A DNA stretch of 64,000 nucleotides from an uncultured Oscillospiraceae bacterium (GCA_958436045.1 CAUBIP010000002.1:3083-67082), one strand, 5' to 3'; shown: positions 1-8,759, numbered from the stretch's first letter. Numbers and translations are program-made. The notes: generated from the sequence alone by a model not told the origin.

Positions 1-205
1 GCAGCGGCTGCAACGCCGCCTGCACATCCTGCGCATCCAGGCGGCGCAGATCGTCGATGCGATACAGCCCCCGGCTTTTCGCCGGGTCCCGCCGGACGGT
101 GATGACCAGGGGCGCAAACGGCGCGCTGCACGGTGCAGCGCCCGCCGGCACCCCGCCGCCCCGATCCCACAGGCACAGGCCCTCAAACTGGTATAGTTTT
201 TCCAT
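1..205 (-). CDS. Unknown protein, N-terminal part only (runs off the window)
   Basis: An open frame starts with ATG at 205 and stays open to the window edge (about 68 residues, beginning MEKLYQFEGLCLWDRGGG). I do not recognise the family. Its start codon overlaps the stop codon of the giant upstream gene (TGATG), so the two are almost certainly co-transcribed and translationally coupled. That makes it a likely functional partner of the giant protein. A good ribosome site (GGAGGAG) lies just upstream, inside the end of the preceding gene. It has no signal peptide. Confidence 0.6.
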   Translation of the reverse strand, partial: MEKLYQFEGLCLWDRGGGVPAGAAPCSAPFAPLVITVRRDPAKSRGLYRIDDLRRLDAQDVQAALQPL

Positions 206-3200
206 CAAGGCGTCTCCTCCCAGCCCTGCATCCGGTGCAGCGTATTGATATCATCCTGCACATACACCGACGCCGGGATATTTAAATCATAGGACAAATG
301 CCCGCCCCGGTCCGGCATCCGGGGCCGGAACACGGCCTCGCCCAGCCGCTTGAGGGTCAGCGATTTGCCAAAATAAGAAAGATGCTCCTTTTCCAGCACC
401 CGCAGAATCTCCTGCGTGCTGGCCAGCACCGTCTCCGAAAGGGCGTAGATCGCCCGCTTGGGGACGCCGCTGAAGAAATGCGGATACTTATACGGCAAGA
501 TCAGATTGATCGTCGGCAGCATCTCCGTCTTGCGGCTTGTCAGGACGCTGTCACCGCCGATGAAGGGGTAGAGCAGGCTCTCCGTCTGCCAATAACGCAT
601 GGCGGGGATGAAATATTCGCACTCGGTCTCGATATTCTGCAACCGCATCCGGTCCTTGCCCCGGCCGGACATGATCCCAACGATCAGCCGGTCGATTTCC
701 ACCTGCTCCTGCCGCAGCAGCGGCGTCAGGTACTCCATCCGGTAGCCGTTGTGCATAAGATCATCCACCAGGATCATGGGCCGCCGGAAGGATTTGATCG
801 TCCGGACCTGGTTGACCAGCGTCGAATACCCGGGGTATTCCTTGATCTCCAGCCCCCGGATATTGGGTAGGAAGACCTTTTCGACCTCCAGCCGCTTTGT
901 CACCGTGTTCGGCACCAGGTCATTGGCCAGGATCTTGCCGAAGGGCACGCACATTTTGCTGCCCAGGCGGCGCTCCCCGGGCGGCACATTCGCCACGCCG
1001 TTGCAGCACTGGACCCGGCTGCGCAGCGCCTGGTTCAGGAGTTCAACATCAAAGCTCAAGATCAGATCTCCCGGGAACATCTGGGCAAAGGAGAGCCGCA
1101 GCGCCCGCCGCGCCTTCTCCACCGCCCGGATGACCTTCGGGTTCTCCCGGTGGGGGGCTTTCAGCTTCTGCAGTGCATCCAGGATCAGCACTACCGGGCG
1201 GCGCATATCCACCACCCAGACCGACGGCTGCTCCGGCGTCGGGGCAAAGCCCAGCTCTCGCAGCGCCTGCTCCAGTGGTCCGGCGGCCGGGCAGCGGCAG
1301 ATGGCATAGGTAATGCTCCGCTCCTGGGCCCGGGCCAGCAGCTCATTGAGAGCCTGCCGCTCCACGCTCTGCCCCGGGGCAACAGCGCCGACGCCGTCGA
1401 TGAGCAGAATATTCCCCGAGACCCGCTCCCGAACGCAGGACGCCGCTTGGGCATCCTGCAGCACATCCAGCAGCTGATAGCTCTGGACCGTCCGCCCGCA
1501 GGCCCAGCCCCAGAGGCCGCCGGTGGCCCGGGAGCGCAGCACGCAGCTGGCCACGCCCGGCCATCCGGCCAGCTTTTCCGCCAGCTTCTGCGGGATCTCC
1601 GGCAAGATCTCCTGGGCATTTTCAAAATACAGCTTATGGGGCTGCAATACCATTTTATATTGCAGCGTCCGCAAATACAGGCCCCGCCGGTAGATGAAAT
1701 TCTGCACGATCGGGTCCACCAGCATGGAGATATCCAGGTTCTTATCCACATATTCCCGGATGCGGCTAGAGGAGACGCTGTCAAAGAAGGGCGGCAGCTG
1801 CAGCACCTCCAGCTTGCCGCGGATCACCGTCTCCAGCGGCGGTAGCTGGTCCGTCTCCTCCCGGGAGAAGACAATATGGTCAAAGTCCGCCGCGCCGCCA
1901 GTCGCGCCGGGGCGGTAAGCCGAGGCGTTGCGGACCACATCGCTGCCCACGGCCAGATAGACCGCCTGGTTCGGCAGCAGCTGCCGCAGCCGGGCCAGGT
2001 CCTCCGCCATGGCGATGTTGATGGGAATGTCATCCGGAAAGAGATAGACATCCAGCTGGTCCGCCACGGAAATGCTGGCGATCTGCCGCCGCAGCAGCTT
2101 GGCCAGCGTCTGCTTGCTCCAGGAGAATTCATCCACCGCCAGATAGACGTCAAACTGCTTGGCGCAGATTTCCTGCACAATGCGCTTGTGGCCAGAGGAG
2201 AAGGGGTCAAACGTCCCGGGGAAGAAGGCGATGGGCCGCTCCGGCGGCAGGACCGGCTCCGGCAGATGCACCTGGCACTGCACCAGGAAGCGATACAAAT
2301 GGTTCAGCGCCGCCGCGCAGGTAAAGAAATTCAGCTGCCCGGGGTGCGGCTCCTCCAGTAGCGTCAGGAATTTTTTGCAGATGCGGATAAAATACCGCTG
2401 CCGGACAGAAAGTGGCAGAGACGGATTGTCAAAGACCTGACGGCAGATCAGCGAGAGAGCCCGTTGGTGGATCATATCGTCAAAATGCGCTACACCCGTC
2501 AGCAGCAGGCCAAAGACCTGCTCCGTCACCGCTTCGCTTCCGGCTTGATTCGCCAGCACTACCGCCAGCGTCGTCAGTGCCGCCATAGCCGCTAGGGTAT
2601 TGTCCGAATGGACCAGCTCTGCCAGGGACTGCAGGCACTCGTCAAAGGCAGAGTCCGGCAGCTGGCACAGCATCCGGCCCAGGAATTTCGGGATATAACG
2701 GGAGACCTCCTCCCGCCCCGTCTCCAGCTCGCGGATGAGGTCGATCATCAGCTCATTCTGCTGGTCCGCCGGGAGCTTGGCGCAGAGCGCGACAAGATGC
2801 TCCCCCGCGTAATCCCGCACCGGCAGATGCTCGCTGACGCACAGCAGATTGCTCAAATGCATCGCCGTGTGGAACGCCATCTCCGGATGCGCCGTGACAT
2901 TTTCACACAGCATATCAATATGCGATATTTTCACGCTCCAGTGGACGGCCATTTTCATATTGCTCAGGTAAAGATGCTGCCGCTCTGCATTGCGCAAGGA
3001 GGCTGTCTCCCCCGCGCCCCGCAGCAGGACCGACCGCTCGTAGCCCACGGCGTAAGACTCCCCCGGCTCCAATCCCTGGGCGACACGGCGAACCTCCACC
3101 TGTAGCGCCTCGTCGCCAATCGTCAGCAGCTTGCGGAAAAAGCGCAGCGCGGCAATCTGCTCCCGTTCGGCAGCGCCGGATAAATGCGAGGCGAACTGCG

Positions 3201-4899
3201 CCAGCAGCGCCTGGCACTGCTGCGGCGTAAACGCAGCGTCCGGCACGTGGTTCAGCGTGTCCAGCAGCACAAACCGGTCCTGGGGCAGGTCCCTGCGCAC
3301 CTGGGCCAGCAGCACTTCTAAATACTCTGGCCACTTTTCGCAGCTCAGATGACGAAAAATACTCTCGGCCACGATCTTCAGTGAGTTGGAGATCCGCAGC
3401 GCATGCTTCGGCGCGATCTTTTGATCCGGATGCAGGCACTGCTCGGCATAGCTGGCCCAGATCTGGACCGACTCATTCAAAAAGGAGAGCAGATTCGGCG
3501 CCGCCGCCTGGGGCGGCACACCGGCCGGCAGCTCCTTGCGGTATTTCGGCCCGCTGTTTGTCAGCACCTGGCCCATCATCCGGGCCGCCCGCCGCCGGAC
3601 ATCGCCGTCATGGTGCATCAGCAGCTCATATAAAAACGCCAGCAGCTTTTGCTTCTGTGCCCGGGTCAGGTACGTGTGATATTCTGAATAAAGATGCAAA
3701 TACGTCCGCACGCTCTGCAGATTTTTCTCATTGCGCGCCTGCTCCAGCAACTGCTCGAATGATGCGTCGTGGGTGATCTGGCGCATCAGGCGGATATTAT
3801 TGTGGAAGGTCAGATTGCAGATCTGCCGCGGAATCTCCCGCCGAGGCAGCAGAGCCGCTTTCGGCGTGCACGCCGTACAAGCGCCGCGCTGCACCGGATC
3901 CGGGTCCACCCCGTGGCTCAGCAGGTACTGCTCAAAATCATGCAGCTTGGCATAGACCGTCCGGTAGCGCAGCTGCTTTTCCGGTGTCATATCCGCCAGC
4001 TTGCGGAAGATTTCCTGATAGGCTGCCTCCAAGGAAAAGATCTGCACCCGCTCCCGGCCCTCGGCATCCCGGTTGCCCCGGACCCGGAAGTCCGCATAGA
4101 TCAAGAGCAGCGATTCGCCGGGCAGGTTCTCAAATTCCAGGTCCCAGGTCGAGTGATTGGCCGCGATGTTGGCAATCGTCGGCACACCGTGCCCCTCCAG
4201 CCACTGCCAGGTAAAGTAATAGTGCAGATAGGGGATCCGCCGAGCATCCCGTCCACGGCAGCCGAATTTTCCGATGTCGTGGCTCAACGCTGCGGCGCTG
4301 CACAGGGCGATATCCACCGGGATCCCCGCCTGCAGCGCCTGCCGAGCCATATGCACCGCCACATGGTGTACACCGATGGTATGCGATGCCGGGTCGAAGG
4401 GCATGATCTCCCGCCCGATGCGCATGAGCTCGATAAAATAATCGTCCTCCACCGCCTTCCAGAAGCGAGTGTATTCCTTGGTGATGCGGCTTTGCTGCAG
4501 CTCCGCCTCTGTCACGGCGTCAAGATCCGTCAAGGGATCAAAGGGGCAGTTCTCCCGGCTGATGGCATAGCGCAGCAGGCCCAGATAAAACACTGCCGCT
4601 TGCCGCTGCCCCGGCGTCATCGGGCTATGGCCCGTCTCCGGGAACATTTTCTGGCAGATCTCCTCATATAAAAACGCCAACCACCCCTCCGGCGGCTCTG
4701 GGCACAGCGTCTGCAAATACAGCCTGCAGGTATTGAGCACCAGCTGGCAGCTGACCCGCTGGCCCACCGGCGGCAGGCAGCGCTCTGCGTAAAAGCCCAC
4801 CTGATCCAGCTGCTTCAGCAGCGTTTTCTTCTCCAAATGAAATTGCGGCGCATACTGCTCCAGCATCCACTGCCGGAGGCTGCTGACGGGTTGCTTCAT
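205..4899 (-). CDS. Giant HD-domain / HEAT-like / NadD-like nucleotidyltransferase / PRTase-like protein
   Basis: 1564 residues. An HD phosphohydrolase-like region lies near residues 175-275, with HHVAVH, SHDIGK, ANHS and YADFR supplying the usual His/Asp ligands. A long helical, HEAT-like stretch follows (about 350-880). A NadD/cytidylyltransferase-type domain (about 890-1090) has PGTFDPFSSGHKR and a closing SSSRIREY motif. A degenerate GNAT-like stretch lies near 1120-1240, and a C-terminal part has a phosphoribosyltransferase-type loop (ILVDDLMHNGYR, about 1375). The first His of the HxGH nucleotidyl motif is Ser here. HD (YqeK) and NadD proteins are normally separate neighbouring genes in Firmicutes, so a combined nucleotide or NAD-related role is inferred, not shown. 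The start is supported by GGGGAGGA 6 bases upstream. It overlaps the next gene. Confidence 0.75.
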   Translation of the reverse strand: MKQPVSSLRQWMLEQYAPQFHLEKKTLLKQLDQVGFYAERCLPPVGQRVSCQLVLNTCRLYLQTLCPEPPEGWLAFLYEEICQKMFPETGHSPMTPGQRQAAVFYLGLLRYAISRENCPFDPLTDLDAVTEAELQQSRITKEYTRFWKAVEDDYFIELMRIGREIMPFDPASHTIGVHHVAVHMARQALQAGIPVDIALCSAAALSHDIGKFGCRGRDARRIPYLHYYFTWQWLEGHGVPTIANIAANHSTWDLEFENLPGESLLLIYADFRVRGNRDAEGRERVQIFSLEAAYQEIFRKLADMTPEKQLRYRTVYAKLHDFEQYLLSHGVDPDPVQRGACTACTPKAALLPRREIPRQICNLTFHNNIRLMRQITHDASFEQLLEQARNEKNLQSVRTYLHLYSEYHTYLTRAQKQKLLAFLYELLMHHDGDVRRRAARMMGQVLTNSGPKYRKELPAGVPPQAAAPNLLSFLNESVQIWASYAEQCLHPDQKIAPKHALRISNSLKIVAESIFRHLSCEKWPEYLEVLLAQVRRDLPQDRFVLLDTLNHVPDAAFTPQQCQALLAQFASHLSGAAEREQIAALRFFRKLLTIGDEALQVEVRRVAQGLEPGESYAVGYERSVLLRGAGETASLRNAERQHLYLSNMKMAVHWSVKISHIDMLCENVTAHPEMAFHTAMHLSNLLCVSEHLPVRDYAGEHLVALCAKLPADQQNELMIDLIRELETGREEVSRYIPKFLGRMLCQLPDSAFDECLQSLAELVHSDNTLAAMAALTTLAVVLANQAGSEAVTEQVFGLLLTGVAHFDDMIHQRALSLICRQVFDNPSLPLSVRQRYFIRICKKFLTLLEEPHPGQLNFFTCAAALNHLYRFLVQCQVHLPEPVLPPERPIAFFPGTFDPFSSGHKRIVQEICAKQFDVYLAVDEFSWSKQTLAKLLRRQIASISVADQLDVYLFPDDIPINIAMAEDLARLRQLLPNQAVYLAVGSDVVRNASAYRPGATGGAADFDHIVFSREETDQLPPLETVIRGKLEVLQLPPFFDSVSSSRIREYVDKNLDISMLVDPIVQNFIYRRGLYLRTLQYKMVLQPHKLYFENAQEILPEIPQKLAEKLAGWPGVASCVLRSRATGGLWGWACGRTVQSYQLLDVLQDAQAASCVRERVSGNILLIDGVGAVAPGQSVERQALNELLARAQERSITYAICRCPAAGPLEQALRELGFAPTPEQPSVWVVDMRRPVVLILDALQKLKAPHRENPKVIRAVEKARRALRLSFAQMFPGDLILSFDVELLNQALRSRVQCCNGVANVPPGERRLGSKMCVPFGKILANDLVPNTVTKRLEVEKVFLPNIRGLEIKEYPGYSTLVNQVRTIKSFRRPMILVDDLMHNGYRMEYLTPLLRQEQVEIDRLIVGIMSGRGKDRMRLQNIETECEYFIPAMRYWQTESLLYPFIGGDSVLTSRKTEMLPTINLILPYKYPHFFSGVPKRAIYALSETVLASTQEILRVLEKEHLSYFGKSLTLKRLGEAVFRPRMPDRGGHLSYDLNIPASVYVQDDINTLHRMQGWEETP

Positions 4900-5039
4900 C
4901 CCATATCCTCCCCGGGTAAACTCTTTTGATCTCTATCATCCTCCGGGGCGTACCCCGATTTCTTCCATATGCATGCCGCTTGGGCAGCGCCTTATTAAAT
5001 TATTTTACCACGTTTTTCGCCCCGGCGCTACCGCTTGGC

Positions 5040-5079
5040 AAAACAAATCCCCGGCCTTGCAAAAAATCGCAGACCGGGG
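5040..5079 (-). terminator. Probable terminator after trmO
   Basis: CCCCGG and CCGGGG arms are separated by 19 bases just beyond the trmO stop. On the minus strand the hairpin is followed by ATTTGTTTT. The stem is short and the loop long, so strength is uncertain. Confidence 0.4.
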
Positions 5080-5086
5080 CGTACCG

Positions 5087-5776
5087 TTATGTTTTCTTTT
5101 CCAGGCTGACGACCGTCAGACAGCGCCCGGCCACCCGGAAGCGCACCTCCCAGCCGCCGAAGCCAAAGCCATAGACCCGTGCCGGGTCGTCCTGGTACCG
5201 GGGCCGCGGGTCCTGCGCCAGCACGCCGCGCAGGGCCGCCGCCTGCTCCTCCGGCAGCTGCCGCACCAGCTCCGGCGGCAGCTCAACCGCCAGCGGCTCC
5301 TCCTGGTTCCGGCCCGCAAAGCCCGCTGCCGCATCCGGCACGCAGTCGGCATAGGGCAGATAGGGCTTGATATCCCAGATGGGCGTACCGTCCAGCAGAT
5401 CGGCCCCTGCTACATGCAGCACCGGCCCCTGCGGCGTCTGCGGCTCGACACGCAGCAGGCGGACGCAGGAAAGGCCCAGGGAATTGGGCCGGAACGGCGA
5501 ACGGGTCGCAAAGACGCCGATGCGCGTGTTGCCTCCCAGCCGGGGCGGCTTGACCGTCGCCGACCAGCGCCCGGCGTTGGCGGAAAACCCCCAGATCAGC
5601 CAGATATGGGAAAACTCCGCCAGCCCCCGCACCGCGTTTTCATCCCGGAACGCCGGGGCGAATACGATTCGCGCCCGGAGCTCCTCCACCAGGCCGCTCT
5701 GCCGGGGGATTCCAAATTTTTCAGAAAAGTCGCTCTCAATATGCGCGATCTCCTGGATCGTCCACTGCGCCCCCAT
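5087..5776 (-). CDS. trmO: tRNA (N6-threonylcarbamoyladenosine-37-N6)-methyltransferase TrmO
   Basis: 229 residues from the chosen ATG at 5776, which has GAAGGAG 7 bases upstream; a further 9 in-frame residues upstream lack such a site. TrmO (TsaA/YaeB) proteins use S-adenosylmethionine to methylate t6A37 of some ANN-decoding tRNAs. Family signs are the N-terminal beta-barrel core with FATRSPFRPN, the SCVRLL strand, and the LLDGTPIWDIKPYLPYAD block. The C-terminal tail (GFGGWEVRFRVAGRC) matches the small extra domain of full-length members. It overlaps galE by 41 bases, so it is read from the galE transcript. A hairpin terminator follows. Confidence 0.9.
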   Translation of the reverse strand: MGAQWTIQEIAHIESDFSEKFGIPRQSGLVEELRARIVFAPAFRDENAVRGLAEFSHIWLIWGFSANAGRWSATVKPPRLGGNTRIGVFATRSPFRPNSLGLSCVRLLRVEPQTPQGPVLHVAGADLLDGTPIWDIKPYLPYADCVPDAAAGFAGRNQEEPLAVELPPELVRQLPEEQAAALRGVLAQDPRPRYQDDPARVYGFGFGGWEVRFRVAGRCLTVVSLEKKT

Positions 5777-6803
5777 TGCTTTGCTCCTTCCATTGCGTCT
5801 CATAGCCTTCAGGATTTTTCACCTGCCAGTTCCAGGCATCCCGGCAGATCTCTGCCAGGCTGCAGCGGGGCTCCCAGCCCAGCAGCGCCCGGGCCCGGGC
5901 CACATCCGCATAGCAGACAGCAGCATCCCCGGGCCGCCGCGCGGCCATCTGCACTGGGACGGTCACATGGTTGACCCGGCGGAAGGTCTCCACCAGCTCC
6001 AGCACGCTGCAGCCTCGCCCGGCGCCCAGATTGACCGCCTCGACGCCAGAATGGGCCACGCTGTAGTGCAGCGCGGCCAGATGCCCCCGGGCCAAATCCA
6101 TCACATGGAGATAATCCCGCACGCCGGTGCCGTCCGCCGTGGGATAATCCCCGCCGCAGATCTGCAGCGCCGGGCGCTGGCCCGCCGCTGTCTGCACCAG
6201 CGCCGTCATCAGGCTGCCGGATGCGCCGTCCTCACCCAAAAGACCGCTGGGGTGCGCCCCGGCGGGATTGAAATAGCGCAGCAGCACCGCGGAAAAATTG
6301 CCCCGCGCCGCCGCTTCATCCCGCACGATCTGCTCAAGCATAAATTTAGACCAGCCGTAAGGGCTGGCGCAGCCGCCGACCGCGGCCCGCTCTGTCAGCG
6401 GCGAGACATCCTGCGTGCCGTAGACCGCCGCGGAGGAAGAGACGATGAGCCGCTTCACCCCAGCGCGCCGCATACACTGCAGCAGGGACAAGATCGCCCC
6501 CAGATTGTTCGCATAATAAGCAAGGGGCGATGCCACGGACTCCGCCACGGATTTTCGCCCGGCAAAATGGAGCACCGCGTCCGGCTGCTCCCGGTCAAAG
6601 ACCGTCTGCAGTCCCGCCGTATCCGCCACATCCACCTGGTAAACCGAAGGGGTCTGCCGGGCCACCGCCGTGATCCTGCCGATGACCGCCGGCGCGCTGG
6701 CCGAAAAATCATCCGCGATGACCACCTCCACCCCGGCCTGCAGCAGCAGCGCCGCGGTGTGCGCGCCGATATACCCGGCGCCGCCGGTCAAAAGAACCCT
6801 CAT
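5736..6803 (-). CDS. galE: UDP-glucose 4-epimerase
   Basis: 355 residues, normal length. Interconverts UDP-glucose and UDP-galactose using tightly bound NAD in the cytoplasm, and so feeds Leloir metabolism and surface polysaccharide precursors. The Rossmann motif GGAGYIGAHTA is at the N-terminus. The catalytic Ser is in SSSAAVYG and the YxxxK pair in YGWSK, both at expected positions; SDR extended-family signatures (HFAGRKSV, NLGAGRG) are present. The start ATG follows AGGGGGTAAGCT. It is the first gene of a galE-trmO pair. No other galactose genes are nearby. A terminator-like hairpin lies in its upstream region (6862-6890). Confidence 0.93.
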   Translation of the reverse strand: MRVLLTGGAGYIGAHTAALLLQAGVEVVIADDFSASAPAVIGRITAVARQTPSVYQVDVADTAGLQTVFDREQPDAVLHFAGRKSVAESVASPLAYYANNLGAILSLLQCMRRAGVKRLIVSSSAAVYGTQDVSPLTERAAVGGCASPYGWSKFMLEQIVRDEAAARGNFSAVLLRYFNPAGAHPSGLLGEDGASGSLMTALVQTAAGQRPALQICGGDYPTADGTGVRDYLHVMDLARGHLAALHYSVAHSGVEAVNLGAGRGCSVLELVETFRRVNHVTVPVQMAARRPGDAAVCYADVARARALLGWEPRCSLAEICRDAWNWQVKNPEGYETQWKEQSNGGAVDDPGDRAY

Positions 6804-6861
6804 AGCTTACCCCCTACGCTTTCTTGCCTCCAGTTTACCACAAAACCCCGCCCGGCGCAAG

Positions 6862-6890
6862 AAAAAAGCCCGCCCGGCAGCCGGACGGAC
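6862..6890 (-). terminator. Minus-strand intrinsic terminator upstream of galE
   Basis: A 10-bp GC-rich stem (two G-T pairs) with a 3-base loop is followed on the minus strand by six Ts. It lies just beyond the start of the rightward amidase gene, in the path of leftward transcripts coming from rubrerythrin at 8297-7674. It may therefore end the rubrerythrin transcript, or act as an attenuator before galE. Confidence 0.6.
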
Positions 6891-6951
6891 TCACGTGCAC
6901 AGCGCCTGCTCCCATTGCATAGACTGAAGGGAAAAGGACGGTGAGCATACT

Positions 6952-7692
6952 ATGCCATTTTTATTTTTAAGCCCCTCGACCCAGGAGTATAACCCTTACG
7001 TCACCACCGGGAACGAGGAGTACTGGATGAACCGCCTGGCCGACGCCATGACCCCGTACCTGGAGACCTCCGGTATCAATGTCTCCCGAAACGACCCCGC
7101 CGGGACTGTCGGCAATTCCATCCGGATGAGCAATGCAGGCAACTACGATTTCCACCTGGCACTGCACTCCAATGCCTCGCCCCCGGCGACCAGCGGGCAG
7201 CAGACCGGGATCGACCTCTACTACTATCCCTCCAGCGCCCCGGCGCTGCGGATGGCCAATATCCTGGCAGATAACCTCCGCCCCATTTACCCCCAGCCGG
7301 AAAAAGTCCGGACCCTGGCCACCACCTCACTGGTGGAGGTACGAGCTACCCGCGCCCCGGCCGTCCTGGCAGAGCTGGGCTACCACGATAACCCCCAGGA
7401 CGCCCAGTGGATTGAGAACAATCTCCAGACCATCGCCCGGGCCCTGGCCACCGGTGTGTGCGAATATTTCGGCCTGCCGCTTCTCTCTCCGGGCGAGGTC
7501 CGCAACGCCGTCGTCTCGACGGACGGCAGCAACCTGAATCTGCGCGGCGGTCCCTCGACCACCGCGCCGGTGCTGCAAAAGGTCCCGGACCATGCCTCCG
7601 TGGAGGTCCTGGGTGAGTCCGGTGGCTGGTATGTCATCCGCTACGACGGGCTCGTCGGCTACGTGCTGGGCAATCATCTGCTGTTTTTGTGA
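6952..7692 (+). CDS. N-acetylmuramoyl-L-alanine amidase with C-terminal SH3 domain
   Basis: 246 residues. Residues 1-180 fit the Amidase_3 (zinc-dependent, CwlC/CwlD/LytC) fold: an early Glu (TGNEEYW), DFHLALHSNAS carrying the usual zinc His, and LAELGYHDNPQD with the catalytic Glu. A bacterial SH3 domain follows (NLRGGPSTTAPVLQKV to YVLGN). It should cleave the MurNAc to L-Ala bond of peptidoglycan. No signal peptide is visible, which resembles mother-cell or spore-lysis amidases such as CwlC; a sporulation role is inferred from that only. The start follows a GA-rich site (GGACGGTGAG). Its end overlaps rubrerythrin tail-to-tail by 19 bases, with no terminator between them. Confidence 0.85.
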   Translation: MPFLFLSPSTQEYNPYVTTGNEEYWMNRLADAMTPYLETSGINVSRNDPAGTVGNSIRMSNAGNYDFHLALHSNASPPATSGQQTGIDLYYYPSSAPALRMANILADNLRPIYPQPEKVRTLATTSLVEVRATRAPAVLAELGYHDNPQDAQWIENNLQTIARALATGVCEYFGLPLLSPGEVRNAVVSTDGSNLNLRGGPSTTAPVLQKVPDHASVEVLGESGGWYVIRYDGLVGYVLGNHLLFL

Positions 7693-8297
7693 TCAGACAC
7701 CAGAGCAGGCGGCTGCGACTCGACATCGCCAAGCATCCAGCCCACCGGCTTGCCGCAGACGGGGCACGTCAGCGCCGCGGTCTTTGCCGTGTAGGTATAG
7801 CCGCAGTTGGCGCAGCGCCAGACGATAGGCGACGCCTTGGCAAAGAGCTGCCCGGCCTCCAGCTGCGCACCGCACTGCCGGAAGACCTCGTAATGCACGC
7901 CCTCTGCCACAGCGATGCCCCGCCACAGCCGGGCAGCGTCGGCAAAGCCCTCCCGCTCCGCTGCCGCAGCAAAAGCCGGGTAGACATCGCTGTGCTCCTC
8001 CCACTCACCCGCCTGCGCGGCTTTTAGATTCTCCGCCACTGTGCCCAACACATAGGGATAGCCTGCCGAGATGGTGAGATTTTCCAGGCCGCCCCGGTTC
8101 CATTTGCAAAGCAGCTCCATAAATTCCTGGGCGTGGGCCAGTTCATTGGCCGCCGCCGTCTCAAAGATCCGGGCGACGACCTCCAGGTCCTCCCGCCTAG
8201 CAACGGCGGCGGCCAGCTGGTAGCGCGTGCGGGCCTGCGATTCTCCGGCAAAGCTGCGGGCCAGATTTTGACATGTCTCAGAAGTTAAAAAATCCAT
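7674..8297 (-). CDS. rbr: Rubrerythrin
   Basis: 207 residues. A diiron four-helix domain has the expected Glu ligands (GESQARTRYQ; AAANELAHAQEF; AERE...; AVAEGVHYE). A C-terminal rubredoxin-like knuckle pair (CANCGY and CPVCGKP) holds one iron. Rubrerythrins reduce hydrogen peroxide in anaerobes, taking electrons from rubredoxin or NADH-linked partners. The gene stands alone. It converges on the amidase gene, and its last 19 bases overlap that gene. Confidence 0.92.
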   Translation of the reverse strand: MDFLTSETCQNLARSFAGESQARTRYQLAAAVARREDLEVVARIFETAAANELAHAQEFMELLCKWNRGGLENLTISAGYPYVLGTVAENLKAAQAGEWEEHSDVYPAFAAAAEREGFADAARLWRGIAVAEGVHYEVFRQCGAQLEAGQLFAKASPIVWRCANCGYTYTAKTAALTCPVCGKPVGWMLGDVESQPPALVSDHKNSR

Positions 8298-8347
8298 AGA
8301 TTTCCTCCGTTTTTCCGCATGAAAGTTTCCTTCTCCGGAGAGTATAA

Positions 8348-8389
8348 ACAGGCGCCGCGGTATTTATGCCGCAGCGCCTGTATTTTTTA
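8348..8389 (+). terminator. Plus-strand intrinsic terminator beyond the rubrerythrin start
   Basis: 13-base arms (ACAGGCGC plus GCGG, one mismatch) enclose an 8-base loop and are followed on the plus strand by ATTTTTTA. It lies between rubrerythrin (leftward) and the small gene at 8408 (rightward). It is the first clear plus-strand terminator after the amidase gene, or it could be a leader hairpin of the small gene. Confidence 0.6.
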
Positions 8390-8407
8390 TCATCCGGGAG
8401 GAACACC

Positions 8408-8572
8408 ATGAAGCAAAAAAAGCAGCAGCGCACCACGCCGCCCCAGCAGGAGACGCCCTTTTCCGGGCCGATGACAAACTTCCAGTCCAACCAAACCGAC
8501 CCGCAAGGCAGCTGGACCGGCTGCCCCGTCCACCGCGATGAGGTCCCAGTGCAGGACGCCGACGATCTGTGA
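8408..8572 (+). CDS. Small acidic-tailed conserved hypothetical protein
   Basis: 54 residues, start ATG 8408 after GGGAGG with ideal spacing. The N-terminus is basic and Gln/Lys-rich; the C-terminus has DPQGSWTG...VPVQDADDL. From memory, short proteins ending in a similar PVQDADDL tail occur in many Clostridia and have no known function; this was not checked by a search. No membrane segment or signal peptide. Its strong ribosome site and intact frame support a real gene. Confidence 0.6.
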   Translation: MKQKKQQRTTPPQQETPFSGPMTNFQSNQTDPQGSWTGCPVHRDEVPVQDADDL

Positions 8573-8589
8573 CCGCAGGCCGCGCCTGA

Positions 8590-8627
8590 ACAAAGCAAAA
8601 GACCCGTGAGAAAAACTCATGGGTCTT
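8590..8627 (-). terminator. Terminator of the tRNA-Arg gene
   Basis: Arms AAAGACCC-x-TGAG and CTCA-x-GGGTCTTT with a 5-base loop lie directly after the encoded CCA end on the minus strand, followed by TTTTGCTTTG. Confidence 0.7.
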
Positions 8628-8704
8628 TGGTACGCCGGAAGGGACTCGAACCCCCGACCTACTGGTTCGTAGCCAGTCACTCTATCCAACTGAGCTACCG
8701 GCGC
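8628..8704 (-). tRNA. tRNA-Arg (anticodon ACG)
   Basis: 77 nt including an encoded CCA. The 7-bp acceptor stem is complete (one G-T pair). The D-arm has AGCTCAGTTGGATAGAG, the anticodon stem-loop is ACTGG-CTACGAA-CCAGT, and the T-arm contains GGTTCGAGTCC. Anticodon ACG (A34 normally edited to inosine by TadA) reads CGU/CGC/CGA arginine codons. It has its own promoter and terminator. Confidence 0.97.
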
Positions 8705-8730
8705 ATACACACCTCACAAGGTGCTTAGAT

Positions 8731-8759
8731 ATAATAGCACAGCCAATCGGAAATTGCAA
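8731..8759 (-). promoter_or_regulatory. tRNA-Arg promoter
   Basis: Minus strand: -35 TTGCAA, 17-base spacer, -10 TATTAT, ending 26 bases before the tRNA 5' end. Confidence 0.7.
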
